A DNA stretch of 64,000 nucleotides from Pseudochrobactrum saccharolyticum. Lineage in GTDB: Bacteria; Pseudomonadota; Alphaproteobacteria; Rhizobiales; Rhizobiaceae. The notes below the pieces were generated by a model, which saw only the letters and a list, made by a program, of their open reading frames with translations, made no database searches and was not told the origin of the DNA. Of this stretch, positions 1-9,219 are shown one piece after another; position 1 is the first letter of the stretch, and every line of letters begins with the position of its first letter. The translations under genes were made by a program, and so were the position numbers. The stretch spans positions 558,001 through 622,000 of the forward strand of contig NZ_VZPG01000001.1 in NCBI RefSeq assembly GCF_008801715.1. The letters run 5' to 3'.

Positions 1-1
1 A

Positions 2-1183
2 CAGCTTGCGACATTTGCTATTCTCGCGCGTTTTCTCGGCGCGGCTGAATTTGGTATGTTCATCACTATCATGGCAATCACCAGCATTGTCGTGCATATT
101 TGCGGCATTGGCAGCGCTGAAAGCCTGCTGCGGCGCGTGGCGCAGAATAAAAAAATATATCCGGTCATGCTCGGTCACAATCTGATATTGATCGGTATCA
201 GCGGTGCTCTGCTCGTAGCTGCCGGAATGCTTATCCTGCCCTACTGGATCGAATTTTCACCTGATCCTGTCACCAACACGATCAGTCTCTTTCTCTATCT
301 TGTCACCAATATTGTCTTGCTGCGCATGATTTTGCTGGCTGAGGCCGTCTATATCGGACACAGCAATTTCAAAGCAGCCAATCTCTCTGTGGTCGGCTTC
401 GCCCTTGCCCGTACGCTTGCGGCGGTTCTGGCTTGTGTTGTGTTTGGCGTCAGCACCATTAACGGCTGGGCCTGGTGGCAATTTGCCTGTCACGTATTAG
501 TTGCCGGAATATACTGGCTGTTTTTAATGCGGCTGGGCAAACCCATCTTCCATATTATGCGTGAGGAAATCAAACTCGGTATCTTCTTTGCCACCCCGTT
601 CATCTTCCGCGCCATTCGCCAGAATATCGACTTGTTGCTGCTTGGTCTTCTTCTCTCCCCCGCAGTCATCGGCAGCTACGGCGTTGCACGACGGATTGTC
701 GACAGCAGCTATCTGAATATTGATGCCATGAGCCGTTTGCTCTATCCCCGCTTTGCTAAAATGAGTGCGAACGGCATCGACAAAGCCTGGCCTCTGGCAC
801 AAAAAGCCACGCTGATGGCATTGGGTATTTCCGTTTTCACAGCGACATTTGTTTATTTTTTGGCACCATATCTGCCACTGATTTTCGGTCAGGAATATCA
901 GTCCATGGTATATTTTACGCAGGTGCTGTGCTGGGTCATTATTTTCTATGCATTATGGTCTGTCAGCGTCGAGGTAATGGGGTCTGCCGGTGAGCACGGC
1001 TATCGCGCGGCTATTCTTAACACCGGCAATATAATCGGCGCGCCGATACTGGCATTTGCCACATGGCTGATGCCGCCGACAGGTACATTTATTTCAATCT
1101 ATCTGATTGAAATCTCCATCGCCATCTGCGCATGGCTGGTGCTGTTGCGCTTGATGCGCAGGGCAAAACAGAGTTCAGTTTAG
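2..1183 (+). CDS. Polysaccharide/oligosaccharide flippase, 5' truncated
   Basis: Membrane protein of the Wzx/MATE-like polysaccharide export superfamily, which moves lipid-linked glycans across the inner membrane. The frame is open to the window edge, and the residues encoded before the first ATG at 56 (ending LARFLGAAEFGMF) match the conserved first-helix region of these flippases. The gene therefore starts outside the window and the ATG at 56 is not the start. The visible protein is almost entirely hydrophobic helices, with a short basic tail (LMRRAKQ). The stop codon TAG at 1181-1183 is also the first three bases of a TAGAGC-bounded repeat. It faces a glycosyltransferase on the other strand, consistent with an envelope or exopolysaccharide locus. 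The substrate cannot be told. Confidence 0.85.
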   Translation, partial: QLATFAILARFLGAAEFGMFITIMAITSIVVHICGIGSAESLLRRVAQNKKIYPVMLGHNLILIGISGALLVAAGMLILPYWIEFSPDPVTNTISLFLYLVTNIVLLRMILLAEAVYIGHSNFKAANLSVVGFALARTLAAVLACVVFGVSTINGWAWWQFACHVLVAGIYWLFLMRLGKPIFHIMREEIKLGIFFATPFIFRAIRQNIDLLLLGLLLSPAVIGSYGVARRIVDSSYLNIDAMSRLLYPRFAKMSANGIDKAWPLAQKATLMALGISVFTATFVYFLAPYLPLIFGQEYQSMVYFTQVLCWVIIFYALWSVSVEVMGSAGEHGYRAAILNTGNIIGAPILAFATWLMPPTGTFISIYLIEISIAICAWLVLLRLMRRAKQSSV

Positions 1184-1222
1184 AGCGACCTTATTGCACC
1201 CGAAGAGGCGCCCGTCGCTCTA
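1181..1222. repeat. TAGAGC-bounded inverted repeat (short form)
   Basis: The 9-base arms TAGAGCGAC (1181-1189) and GTCGCTCTA (1214-1222) are exact reverse complements around 24 bases. The left end supplies the TAG stop codon of the flippase gene. It abuts the longer repeat at 1221. It may act as a weak terminator, but no U-run follows. Confidence 0.7.
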
Positions 1223-1360
1223 GAGCGGTTTAAGTCCAGATTGGATCATAGCGCTCGCGTCTCAATTCTTTGTTTGGTCGCATTATCACGGGCGTCAAGT
1301 TGATCCAACTTGACATAATCAAGAAGTCAAGTTGATCCAACTTGACTGTGAAATGCTCTA
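1221..1360. repeat. Intergenic repeat family A, copy 1
   Basis: Starts TAGAGCGG, ends GAAATGCTCTA, and shares long blocks with 24294-24400 and 34999-35105: TTGGATCATAGCGCTCG, TTTGGTCGCATTATCACG and TCAAGTTGATCCAACTTGA. In this copy the last block, itself a palindrome, is present twice (about 1295-1313 and 1327-1345), so the copy is longer than the others. Its right end, CTA at 1358-1360, is the TAG stop codon of the minus-strand glycosyltransferase. Confidence 0.85.
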
Positions 1361-2356
1361 ATGCTTGTTTTCCTGAATGATTTTGCTCTCGATCATAGCA
1401 GCAGGATTTTTGCGTGGCGTGAAAAAGCCAAGCGGTAGTGCCGCTGCATGAAAAAACCATGCTGTAACTGAATAGAGCCCGATTGAAAAACTGCGATGTT
1501 TCACGCTCATCAAAGCTACTGCAGCAGCAATCATTGCCAGATCAATCAATAGCGCAATACCGGTTGGCAAGACAGCCAGCACCAGCAGCATAGCGATAAT
1601 CCATCCATAGACTGCCATCCACAGTCGCAATTCCGGCAATTCGGCAAACAACATCCTGAAATGTGGCTTGCCCGTTGCCGAGCGCAGCAATTCTCCGATG
1701 CCGCGAATATATTTTGACTGCCAGCGCTTAATTAGAAGCTTGTATGCATTGGCACTATGCCCCGTGTGATACACGAAGCGCCGGTCGAGACGAAACAATG
1801 TCCAGCCCTTGGCACGCAACCGCACACCCAGATCATATTCTTCATAGCTGTGCAGATTACGGTCAGACAAATAGCCGATTTCTTCTATCGCCTCGCGCCG
1901 GTAAAGTCCTCCGCAATTAATACGGTCGATCGTTCCGACTGCTTTATACGCGGTTTTCCGCAAGCCGCGCCGGACATATTCAAGGCTCTCATTATTGCGC
2001 TCCATCACATGGCCGGTAACACCGGCAACGCGCGGATTTGCTTCCAGATATTTCAGCGCCTCGATAATAAAGTCCGGTGCCAGTTCTGTATCACCGTCCA
2101 TCAGGCAGATAAAAGAGCCGCTGCTATACTGATAGCCCAATTGAGGCCCCAATCCGCAACTGGCTTTGGCAGGCGCTTCAATCTGAACAATTTTTACAGG
2201 ATATTGCTTTGCAATCTCAATCGTACGGTCGCGGGAACCGCTGTCAGCCAGAATAACTTCACCCTGCCCGTCAGGCAAAGCTGCAAGAGCACTTTCAAGC
2301 GCGGCGGCAATCCGTCGTTCTTCATTCAATGCTTTGATAATGATTGAGACCGCCAT
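1358..2356 (-). CDS. Family 2 glycosyltransferase with C-terminal membrane helices
   Basis: Predicted inner-membrane GT2 enzyme that transfers a sugar from a nucleotide-sugar donor, probably for surface polysaccharide. The GT-A fold begins at the first residues (MAVSIIIKALNEE), followed by the nucleotide-binding ADSGSRD segment and the metal-binding MDGD motif at about 86-89. NCGGLYRREA is a typical acceptor-side motif. Two or three hydrophobic helices lie in the last 80 residues. The frame is open upstream to 2443, but the ATG at 2356 places the fold exactly at the N-terminus and has AGGAT upstream, so I chose it (332 residues). It converges on the flippase, separated by repeats; its stop codon lies in the end of a repeat. 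Donor and acceptor are unknown. Confidence 0.85.
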   Translation of the reverse strand: MAVSIIIKALNEERRIAAALESALAALPDGQGEVILADSGSRDRTIEIAKQYPVKIVQIEAPAKASCGLGPQLGYQYSSGSFICLMDGDTELAPDFIIEALKYLEANPRVAGVTGHVMERNNESLEYVRRGLRKTAYKAVGTIDRINCGGLYRREAIEEIGYLSDRNLHSYEEYDLGVRLRAKGWTLFRLDRRFVYHTGHSANAYKLLIKRWQSKYIRGIGELLRSATGKPHFRMLFAELPELRLWMAVYGWIIAMLLVLAVLPTGIALLIDLAMIAAAVALMSVKHRSFSIGLYSVTAWFFHAAALPLGFFTPRKNPAAMIESKIIQENKH

Positions 2357-2689
2357 CTTACATCCTGCTTGTCTGAGCATCGGGCTATCACGCGCATATA
2401 GGCATAAGACATATAAAATGCAATTAACACCGCCATGGAACATGGCTGGCAGACTATATTATCAAAATGCCTTAATATTATTATTTCACTTAAATAAAAC
2501 TCACTCAAATACTACAAAGCAATGACCTGTTTTTGCTTATCCGCAAAGCGATATAATAATTCTGTGTTTCAAAATTTTCCCTAGGACATTGTTTACACAA
2601 TTCTGCCAGAGTCGCCTCAGCTTCACTCAAACGTAAAACGGCTTTCAGCATCACGCCTGACTATCATTGAACAAAACAGGGCAAGCGGC
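2357..2689. other. Intergenic region between divergent genes
   Basis: About 330 AT-rich bases between the divergent glycosyltransferase and acyltransferase genes. Promoters for both must lie here. No repeat, RNA or convincing small reading frame was recognised. Confidence 0.5.
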
Positions 2690-3958
2690 ATGGCATTAAT
2701 CAGTTCGATACAGCTTTCCCGGGGAGAGCCGGATTTAAGCCTGATCGAACCTGCTCAGGTGCCTAAAAGCGAATATCTTGCCCTCAGTTCTGATCCGCAC
2801 ATCTCCCTATGCCCGGCTTATCAGATCCGCTGCTTTAAGTCCGTTGACGATGTTTCCGGCGACTGGCCTGCCGCTGAAAAAAACGGGCCCGGCAAACTGC
2901 ATAGCCATGCAAGTCCGAATTATCATATTTTTCAGACCACAACATTTCTGAAAATCTGGGAAGAAACCTATGCTCCGGCATTGAAGGCTGAGCTGTGCCT
3001 AATCGAAGTTCGCACAGAAGACGGCAGACCGGTTATGTTTCTGCCTCTGGCTATCTTTGTGCGCAACGGAACGCGCATCCTGTCTTTTACAGATCAGGGT
3101 GTGGCCGATTATAATGCGCCCGTATTGTTTGCCTGCGGAATGATCTGGACCCGTGCGCAGGCAGAAAATGTGTGGCAGCAGATACAAAAAGCTCTGCCGG
3201 CTTTTGATTTTGCCGATTTTAATAATATGCCTGAAAAACTGGGCAATCTGACCAATCCGATATTTTTGCTGGCCAATCAGAGCAACTCAGCGGACAGCCA
3301 TGCCAATATATTGTCTCATGACTGGGACAGAATACAGCAGAACCTCGTGCGCCCGAAAATTATCCGGCGCAAACTCCGCCGCCTCCATGAATTAGGCGAT
3401 TGCGAATTTTTTATCGCGAAAAATGACGCTGAAAATCAGGCATTGCTGGACTTCATGTTACGGGAAAAACAACAGCGTTTTATTGAAACGCATGTACCGG
3501 GATTTGAGCAATATCCTGAGAAAATTCACTATTTCAATGAAGCAACACGAGTATTTCAATCAGCCGGTGTGCTGCATTTTTCTGCATTGAAACTGAATGG
3601 TGAAATTCTCGCTTGTATGTGGGGACTGGTCAGCGGGCCACATTATTACGGCATCATGATTGCTTCTAATCTGAAAAACTGGGCGAAATATTCCCCCGGC
3701 CATGTCTTACATTATCTGCTGATCAAAGACCTGAAAGAGCAAGGCTATAATTGCCTTGATCTTGGCGTTGGTGACGAAGACTGGAAATTGCAGAATTGTG
3801 ATCTGACCATTCCGCTCAAACGCCTCACCGTCTGCGCCACACTGCGCGGTCGCCTCTATGAAGTACATAAAGAAGTCATGTCGCGTTTGCGTGCCACGTC
3901 ATTCTGGCAGGCTCTGCGGCCGTTGAAATGGCAGCTGATCCGCGGCGTTAAACGCTGA
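2690..3958 (+). CDS. CelD/BcsL-family GNAT acyltransferase
   Basis: Protein of 422 residues with a C-terminal GNAT-like (FemAB/BioF2-type) domain as found in the CelD/BcsL group, associated with exopolysaccharide or cellulose production. Supporting segments are FQTTTFLKIWEETY and the 'MFLPLAIF...LSFTDQGVADYNAP' pattern in the N-terminal half, and LHFSALKLNGEILACMWG followed by YSPGHVLHYLLIKDL and CLDLGVGDEDWK in the C-terminal half. These match the acyl-donor core and the 'yd lg.Gdeayk' signature of the family. No signal peptide or membrane helix is present, so it is cytoplasmic. A CAGGG lies before the ATG. The acyl acceptor is probably a polysaccharide precursor, given the flanking glycosyltransferases (inference). 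Confidence 0.8.
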   Translation: MALISSIQLSRGEPDLSLIEPAQVPKSEYLALSSDPHISLCPAYQIRCFKSVDDVSGDWPAAEKNGPGKLHSHASPNYHIFQTTTFLKIWEETYAPALKAELCLIEVRTEDGRPVMFLPLAIFVRNGTRILSFTDQGVADYNAPVLFACGMIWTRAQAENVWQQIQKALPAFDFADFNNMPEKLGNLTNPIFLLANQSNSADSHANILSHDWDRIQQNLVRPKIIRRKLRRLHELGDCEFFIAKNDAENQALLDFMLREKQQRFIETHVPGFEQYPEKIHYFNEATRVFQSAGVLHFSALKLNGEILACMWGLVSGPHYYGIMIASNLKNWAKYSPGHVLHYLLIKDLKEQGYNCLDLGVGDEDWKLQNCDLTIPLKRLTVCATLRGRLYEVHKEVMSRLRATSFWQALRPLKWQLIRGVKR

Positions 3959-3986
3959 TTAGCCAGCCCGCGGATCGCACCCTACA

Positions 3987-5336
3987 TTATGACCCTGCAA
4001 ATACGACTGTGAATACAGCGCCTTTTCCAAGCTGCGAGCGTACGATCAACCTTCCGCGATGGCGGGTCAGAATATGTTTAACAATGGCGAGCCCCAAACC
4101 CGTGCCTTTATGGGCGCGGCTGCTATCCACATCGACACGGTAAAAGCGCTCGGTCAGACGTGGTAAATGCTCAGCCGGTATACCGGGGCCGAAATCCTCT
4201 ACGCTGACGGAAAAACCACGCAATGCATCTGCAGTGGTTGGTGCTGCTTCGCCCCCCTGCTCATCAAGACTGACAATAACCCGCTTGCCCGCTTGTCCGT
4301 ATTTACAGGCATTTTCAATCAGGTTCTGAAACACCTGAATAAGCTCGTCTTTGTCGCCGGGCAGCCAGACCGGATGATCTGGTTTCGTCCATTCAATGGT
4401 TACGCCAACACCCGAGGCCATAGGCGCCAGTGTCTCCACCACATGGCTCAGCACCTGCCCGATATCAATGCGTTCTTTTACCGGAATAGCGGCCTTCATT
4501 TCCAGACGAGAAAGAGACAGCAAATCATCGATCAGACGCGACATGCGGTCTGCCTGTGTCTGCATAATGCCAAGAAAACGCTCGCGCGCAGCGGCATCGT
4601 CGCGCGCAGGGCCTTGCAGCGTTTCAATAAAACCACGCAATGAAGCCAGAGGCGTGCGCAATTCATGACTGGCATTCGCAATAAAATCTGACCGCATACG
4701 GTCAATACGGCGCAACTCCGTCTGGTCGCGGAAGATCAGGATAAAACAATCCGCTTCACCTTTTGCCGTTTCAAAAGTCATGACCGAAGCACGATACCAG
4801 CGCTCAAACGGCAACCGCTCCAGATAATCCGATGACCGCGCCTGCCCGTCAGCAATAATCCCCTGTATCAGGGAATGCATTTCCGGCGAGCGAAAGCACA
4901 AATACAGGGATGCATCCCGAGCCAGTGGCGGGAAGGCTTCGCGAGCTGCATGATTGACATAAAGGATCGTACCATCCGTATCAAAAAGCACCAGCGGATC
5001 AGGCAGAAAATCGGCAAGCCGCTCACCGGACAGGCGCGACAGCGGCCCTTCCCGCTTGCCGGTTTTGGTCGTAACCGCAACTGGTTTCGGTGTACTGAAA
5101 AACGCCAGAGCAATCACCAGAATAAAAAGCAGCACACAGCCTGCCGCAGCAAGGGGTACGGAAACGCCCCAATAACGCAGCAGTAAAAACAACGGCAAGA
5201 TTATCAGTATAGAAGACGCCGATTTACGCAGAGCTTTTAGCAATCTCTGCTCGCTACTCTCCTGCTTCCGCTCACCATCTGTATCTGATGCCATTATGTT
5301 TGAAACGCCGCCTTGCTGTTTCTGACCGGTAACCAT
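3987..5336 (-). CDS. phoR: PhoR-like sensor histidine kinase
   Basis: Inner-membrane histidine kinase of the PhoR type, which phosphorylates PhoB under phosphate limitation. Order: two membrane segments at about 42-80 with almost no periplasmic loop; a PAS domain at about 105-205 (LADFLPDPLVLFDTDG); HisKA with the phospho-accepting His at 224 (ANASHELRTPL); then HATPase with NLIENACKYG, DFGPGIP and GTGLGLAIV. The short periplasmic part plus PAS is the PhoR architecture. No phoB or pst gene is seen alongside, so assignment rests on architecture. A second ATG in frame at 5294 (MASDTDG) is an alternative start; neither has a strong ribosome-binding site. Confidence 0.8.
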   Translation of the reverse strand: MVTGQKQQGGVSNIMASDTDGERKQESSEQRLLKALRKSASSILIILPLFLLLRYWGVSVPLAAAGCVLLFILVIALAFFSTPKPVAVTTKTGKREGPLSRLSGERLADFLPDPLVLFDTDGTILYVNHAAREAFPPLARDASLYLCFRSPEMHSLIQGIIADGQARSSDYLERLPFERWYRASVMTFETAKGEADCFILIFRDQTELRRIDRMRSDFIANASHELRTPLASLRGFIETLQGPARDDAAARERFLGIMQTQADRMSRLIDDLLSLSRLEMKAAIPVKERIDIGQVLSHVVETLAPMASGVGVTIEWTKPDHPVWLPGDKDELIQVFQNLIENACKYGQAGKRVIVSLDEQGGEAAPTTADALRGFSVSVEDFGPGIPAEHLPRLTERFYRVDVDSSRAHKGTGLGLAIVKHILTRHRGRLIVRSQLGKGAVFTVVFAGS

Positions 5337-5520
5337 AGATCTGAATGCCGCCTTTATGCCTGCCCTGTTGCAGCCTGCTATGTTCTATTCCAACAGATGC
5401 GCATATTATCTTTCCGATAGCAGCACAGTTTCACAGAATACATTTATTTTGCTGATTACAAATGTTTTTCCGGAAAAGCGCATAGTCCGCCCCGAAAAGA
5501 ACAGCCGGACTATTTATGAT

Positions 5521-7464
5521 TTATATTGCGGTTTTGTGACAATCCGGCCGGATGATTATGCCTTCCTGTGCATAATGCGCCGGTAAAGTCTGTATAGTTC
5601 TTCTGTCGTCCTCAACGTGTTTTAACCCGCTCTCAATACGGCTTGGAAAATGCGGTGTTTTTTCCCAGTGATGGGGCGCAGTGAACATCTGATAAAATGC
5701 CCGCCATGATGCAACGGACAGTAGAAGCCAATATAAAGGCACGCCCCAAAGATAAAAATACCGGCGTTTTTCTTCATAACGCAGTGTCTTCTGACACAGC
5801 AAATGAAAGCTCAGATAAGCTGTCAGCAAATTCAGACCATTAAACAAAACCGCAGCCACAACCGACTGGTCGTGATAACCGGAGATTGTTAGAGCAACAC
5901 CCCAAATCAGACTGACCAGCATAAAGGGATGCAGCAAAGCGGATAGCAGCAAACCTGTTGTATATAACAAGTACAGGCTGAAACGTGCTGCACCTAACTG
6001 ACGGCAGGTATGCACAGGCGAGCGCATATGCACCAGCCATGTCTGCATCCAGCCCTTGAACCAGCGGGTGCGTTGCGTTTTCCAGTCCTTATAATTTTCC
6101 GGTGCATCTTCAGTCGTCGGACGATTAATCACATCCACTCTGTAACCGAAGCGTGCCAGTCGCATCCCCAGATCGGCATCTTCCGTCACATTATAGCTGT
6201 CCCAGCCACCGACTTTCTGCAGCACTTTGCGCCGGAGATGATTGGATGTTCCGCCCAAAGGCATTACGGCACCACGACGGCTGAGCCATGGCAAAAGCCC
6301 GCGAAATAATCCTGCATATTCAAAAGAAAAATAGCGCGTCAGATAGTTACAGCTGAAATTTCCGATCACCAGCGGCGCCTGAAGACAGGCGAGATCACTG
6401 CCACCACCCCGGAACGTCTGCCAAGCCTCCAGCAACTGATCGCGATGCGGCCTGTCCTCCGCATCATAGACGACAAGATATTCGCCACGGGCAAATTGCA
6501 GTGCATAATTCAGAGCTTTGGGTTTGGTACGTGGTCCAATCGAGGGTACTTTCAGAACTTCAAATTGCGCAGGTAATTTATGCCGTGACAGCGCCGCCAG
6601 AGTTTCACTGTCATCGGCCTCGCAAATCAATTTGATATCCAGCTTTGCAACCGGCCAGTTCAAGGCACTGAGCGCCTGTATAAGCTGCCGTACAATCCCT
6701 GCCTCCTTATAAAGCGGCACCAGCACAGTATAAACCGGCAGATCATGAAGCCGGTATGGTGCAAGCGGTCTGATATGCAGCGGCCGTGCATTCCACGCCG
6801 CCAGAAGGCGAATGGTGACGCAGGCAAAGAAAAACAATGTCATGCCCCAATAGAGAAAGGCCAGACGGGAGCCGCCCTCCGTCAGAAACATCCATAACAG
6901 CCCGATAAGCAAGCCTGCGAAACAGAAACCCTGCCAGCCGTTCAGTACCAGACTGGCGGAAAGATGTGCGGGTGTCATTTTTTGTGCCCGTCCGGCAGCG
7001 GCTTTGCCATAACGGTTATGCAATAATGCCACCAATACAGAGGGCGGACAAAGTCTTAAACGCTCACGCATTTCAGGATATTGCCGTAAGTAGAATTTCA
7101 GCATCGCCAATTCCCGAAGATCCGGCGCCATATAAAGCAGGCTTTGACCTTTAGGCCCCGCAATCAATATATGGCGGATACTGCTGAGACGAGCCGGCCC
7201 GTCAAAAGGGCGCAACAAAACCTCTTCCGCATCCGGCGCATCATCATAAGTCAGCCCCGTTTCTTCAGCCCAAAGCCTGTAAAGTGCCGCTTCAGAAATT
7301 GCACCTTTGTGCACGAGTTCATCATTAAAAGACGTATTATGCCGTGCAGCGCTGGCAAAGGCCGCAATAATATCCGCTTTACCCAATCCCGCCGCGACAA
7401 GCCGAACCGAAAATGCTGCGCAGAGTTTTATAAAGCTTTGTGTAAACAACAAATGTATTGTCAT
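5521..7464 (-). CDS. Membrane GT2 glycosyltransferase with N-terminal GspE/MshEN-like domain
   Basis: Protein of 647 residues. Residues ~25-150 look like the helical MshEN/GspE N-terminal module (FNDELVHKGAISEAALYRLWAEETGL), otherwise found in type II secretion ATPases and some cyclic-di-GMP receptors. Two membrane helices follow (~175-220), then a processive-type GT2 core with VLVPLYKEAG, ICEADDSET, the acid-base motif VTEDADLG and QRTRWFKGW (QxxRW), then further C-terminal helices. That is the layout of beta-glycan synthases such as cellulose or glucan synthases. The product is unknown. The coupling of an MshEN-like sensor to a glycan synthase suggests nucleotide-controlled synthesis (inference). 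The start is the longest frame and is uncertain. Confidence 0.8.
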   Translation of the reverse strand: MTIHLLFTQSFIKLCAAFSVRLVAAGLGKADIIAAFASAARHNTSFNDELVHKGAISEAALYRLWAEETGLTYDDAPDAEEVLLRPFDGPARLSSIRHILIAGPKGQSLLYMAPDLRELAMLKFYLRQYPEMRERLRLCPPSVLVALLHNRYGKAAAGRAQKMTPAHLSASLVLNGWQGFCFAGLLIGLLWMFLTEGGSRLAFLYWGMTLFFFACVTIRLLAAWNARPLHIRPLAPYRLHDLPVYTVLVPLYKEAGIVRQLIQALSALNWPVAKLDIKLICEADDSETLAALSRHKLPAQFEVLKVPSIGPRTKPKALNYALQFARGEYLVVYDAEDRPHRDQLLEAWQTFRGGGSDLACLQAPLVIGNFSCNYLTRYFSFEYAGLFRGLLPWLSRRGAVMPLGGTSNHLRRKVLQKVGGWDSYNVTEDADLGMRLARFGYRVDVINRPTTEDAPENYKDWKTQRTRWFKGWMQTWLVHMRSPVHTCRQLGAARFSLYLLYTTGLLLSALLHPFMLVSLIWGVALTISGYHDQSVVAAVLFNGLNLLTAYLSFHLLCQKTLRYEEKRRYFYLWGVPLYWLLLSVASWRAFYQMFTAPHHWEKTPHFPSRIESGLKHVEDDRRTIQTLPAHYAQEGIIIRPDCHKTAI

Positions 7465-7744
7465 TTCGCCCCCGCGAGTATTTAACCAAAATCAACTCAA
7501 TTAAATTAGAAGTAACAAAACAAAACTATTTTGAAATTTACGATAATTTAACAATAATAATCATTTTAAAAAAATATCAACTGTAAAAAATACAATATAC
7601 AAATCATTCAATTTCAATAATACCAACATTAATTATTGTTCAAAAAATAAATTTATTATTCACGCGGGTTCTGCTTTCTATAAAGAGGAGAAAATTTTAT
7701 ACTGAACAAAATCCGGACAAACCAACAGGAGCTGCAGTCAGCCA
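7465..7744. other. AT-rich divergent promoter region
   Basis: Very AT-rich stretch (about 7480-7690), far below the composition of the flanking genes, between the divergent glycosyltransferase and solute-binding protein genes. It holds AAAGAGGAG at 7682-7690, a strong ribosome-binding sequence with no ATG, GTG or TTG at a usable distance, and a second AGGAG at 7727-7731 that serves the ATG at 7745. No repeat or structured RNA was recognised. Confidence 0.5.
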
Positions 7745-8638
7745 ATGCGCAATGATGTTCTTTCCGCCCCGCTCAAACGGGCGTTAAAATATTGCGCAGC
7801 CGTCGGCTCTGCGATCCTGCTGATACTCGCCTCCGGCATCTCGGCATCCTACGCCGCCCCGCCCTATCTGGCAGGAGATGACCAGAAACCGGCAAAACCG
7901 GATATTTCACAAAGAACGCAGATCCGTTTCCTGACCGGCACAGATTTTGCGCCTTTCAACAATCTCTCCCCGCAAGGGCGGCTGAGCGGCTATCATATTG
8001 ATCTGATCCGTGCGCTTTGTCAGGAACTGGCGATCACCAATCGTTGCCTGATCGAAGCCCGCCCGTGGAATGAACTGTTTCCCGCCTTGCAGAAAAACGA
8101 AACTGATGCGCTGATTGCCGGACTGACACCGGATCGGGAAAAACGCACCACACTCAGCTTCACCCGCGCTTATTTCAGCTTGCCAGCCCGTTTTGTGACA
8201 GTGAGAACATCGGAACTGGCCGATAAGAACTTTTCACCTGACGGGAAAACAGTCGGTGTTCTCGCCGGTTCCGCCCATGAAGCCTTGTTGAAAACCTATT
8301 TCCCGAAAGCAAAAACCAGTCCTTATAGCAACAGCGAGCCTCTCTATAAGAATCTCAGAGATGGCAAAATCCAGCTGCTTTTCGGTGATGCGATGAGCCT
8401 GTCGCTCTGGATGAACCCAAGCACGATATCAGGCAATACCGCGCCGGACGGCTCCTGCTGCCGCTTTATCGGCGGCACCTATCCGGCACCGGAGTTTCTC
8501 GGACAGGGAATGACGATTGCTTTGCGCAAGCAAGATGCGGATCTGCGTCTCGCCTTCAATAATGCACTCAATGCACTAGAGCGCAAAGGTGTGCTGGATG
8601 ACCTGTATCTGCGCTATTTTCCGGTCGATTTCTATTAA
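7745..8638 (+). CDS. Periplasmic solute-binding protein, amino-acid type (family 3)
   Basis: Exported substrate-binding protein of the polar amino-acid ABC type. The signal peptide has an N-terminal basic region (LKRALKYC), a hydrophobic core and a likely cleavage site after SASYA at about 35. The mature part has the family pattern: IRFLTGTDFAPFN, GRLSGYHIDLIRALCQEL, WNELFPALQKNETDALIAG and VGVLAGSAHEALL, with GQGMTIALRKQD near the C-terminus. An AGGAG lies 13 bases before the ATG, rather far. No permease or ATPase gene lies next to it, so it is an orphan binding protein here. Length (297) is slightly longer than typical because of a spacer after the signal peptide. Confidence 0.85.
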   Translation: MRNDVLSAPLKRALKYCAAVGSAILLILASGISASYAAPPYLAGDDQKPAKPDISQRTQIRFLTGTDFAPFNNLSPQGRLSGYHIDLIRALCQELAITNRCLIEARPWNELFPALQKNETDALIAGLTPDREKRTTLSFTRAYFSLPARFVTVRTSELADKNFSPDGKTVGVLAGSAHEALLKTYFPKAKTSPYSNSEPLYKNLRDGKIQLLFGDAMSLSLWMNPSTISGNTAPDGSCCRFIGGTYPAPEFLGQGMTIALRKQDADLRLAFNNALNALERKGVLDDLYLRYFPVDFY

Positions 8639-8644
8639 ATAAAA

Positions 8645-8674
8645 ATGAGCGCATCTCAAAAAAGATGCGCTCAT
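8645..8674. terminator. Bidirectional hairpin terminator
   Basis: Perfect 12-bp stem ATGAGCGCATCT / AGATGCGCTCAT with a 6-base loop between convergent genes. On the minus strand the stem is followed by TTTTTATTT, so it should terminate the TerB-like gene efficiently. The plus-strand side lacks a U-run. Confidence 0.85.
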
Positions 8675-8681
8675 CATCAAA

Positions 8682-9089
8682 TTACAATTTGCGGAAACGC
8701 ACGCGCGCACTGCGCTCAATGGCAGCAACGCTCAGTTCGTCAAGATTCCACAGATCACGCATCAGCTGCAGGAATGCCAGCTCTTCCTGTTCAACATGCA
8801 GGTCGGCTGCGGCCACTTCAACAGCCAGCGCATAGGCTGTTTCATAAAGTTTTTCCGGCAGGGCCTGATGGGCAATATCCAGAATACGATCCAGACCATC
8901 ATCCTTGGTCAGTAATTCATAGCAACGCTCGGCAATTTCCGGCACTCTTTCGTCATCAAAGCCGGTAAAAACCGGCAGGCGATGCACAAGATTTCCGATG
9001 GAGGACAATTCCGCATCTGTCATTCGCGTATCCGCAGCTGAAACTGTTACCATAATATAGATCAGCGCATCTTGCGGCGTGATTTTCAT
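8682..9089 (-). CDS. TerB-like (tellurite-resistance family) protein
   Basis: Small acidic all-helical cytoplasmic protein (135 residues) matching the TerB/DjlA-like fold: ALIYIMVTVSAADTRMTDAEL and TAYALAVEVAAADLHVEQEEL are the paired 'AaaDG.v...E' helices that bind metal in this family. Members are linked to tellurite or envelope stress, but isolated TerB proteins have no proven role. The frame reads back to an ATG at 9107, but the AGGAG inside it sits 9 bases before the ATG at 9089, so I took 9089 (MKITPQD). It ends at a strong terminator shared with the gene facing it. Confidence 0.8.
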   Translation of the reverse strand: MKITPQDALIYIMVTVSAADTRMTDAELSSIGNLVHRLPVFTGFDDERVPEIAERCYELLTKDDGLDRILDIAHQALPEKLYETAYALAVEVAAADLHVEQEELAFLQLMRDLWNLDELSVAAIERSARVRFRKL

Positions 9090-9219
9090 TTCCAAGAACT
9101 CCTGCATCGGCTTTTTGATGACTTTGAAACTATTCCACAGGGCTTAACAAGTGTTCAACTGCATTTCAGCCTGAGGATAATGCACACAACCCCCATCATT
9201 TTTGCATTACACGCCCGCA

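Noticed and set aside
7682-7690. Strong ribosome-binding sequence AAAGAGGAG upstream of the solute-binding protein
   Set aside because: No start codon at a workable distance in any frame; the following ATG at 7745 has its own AGGAG.
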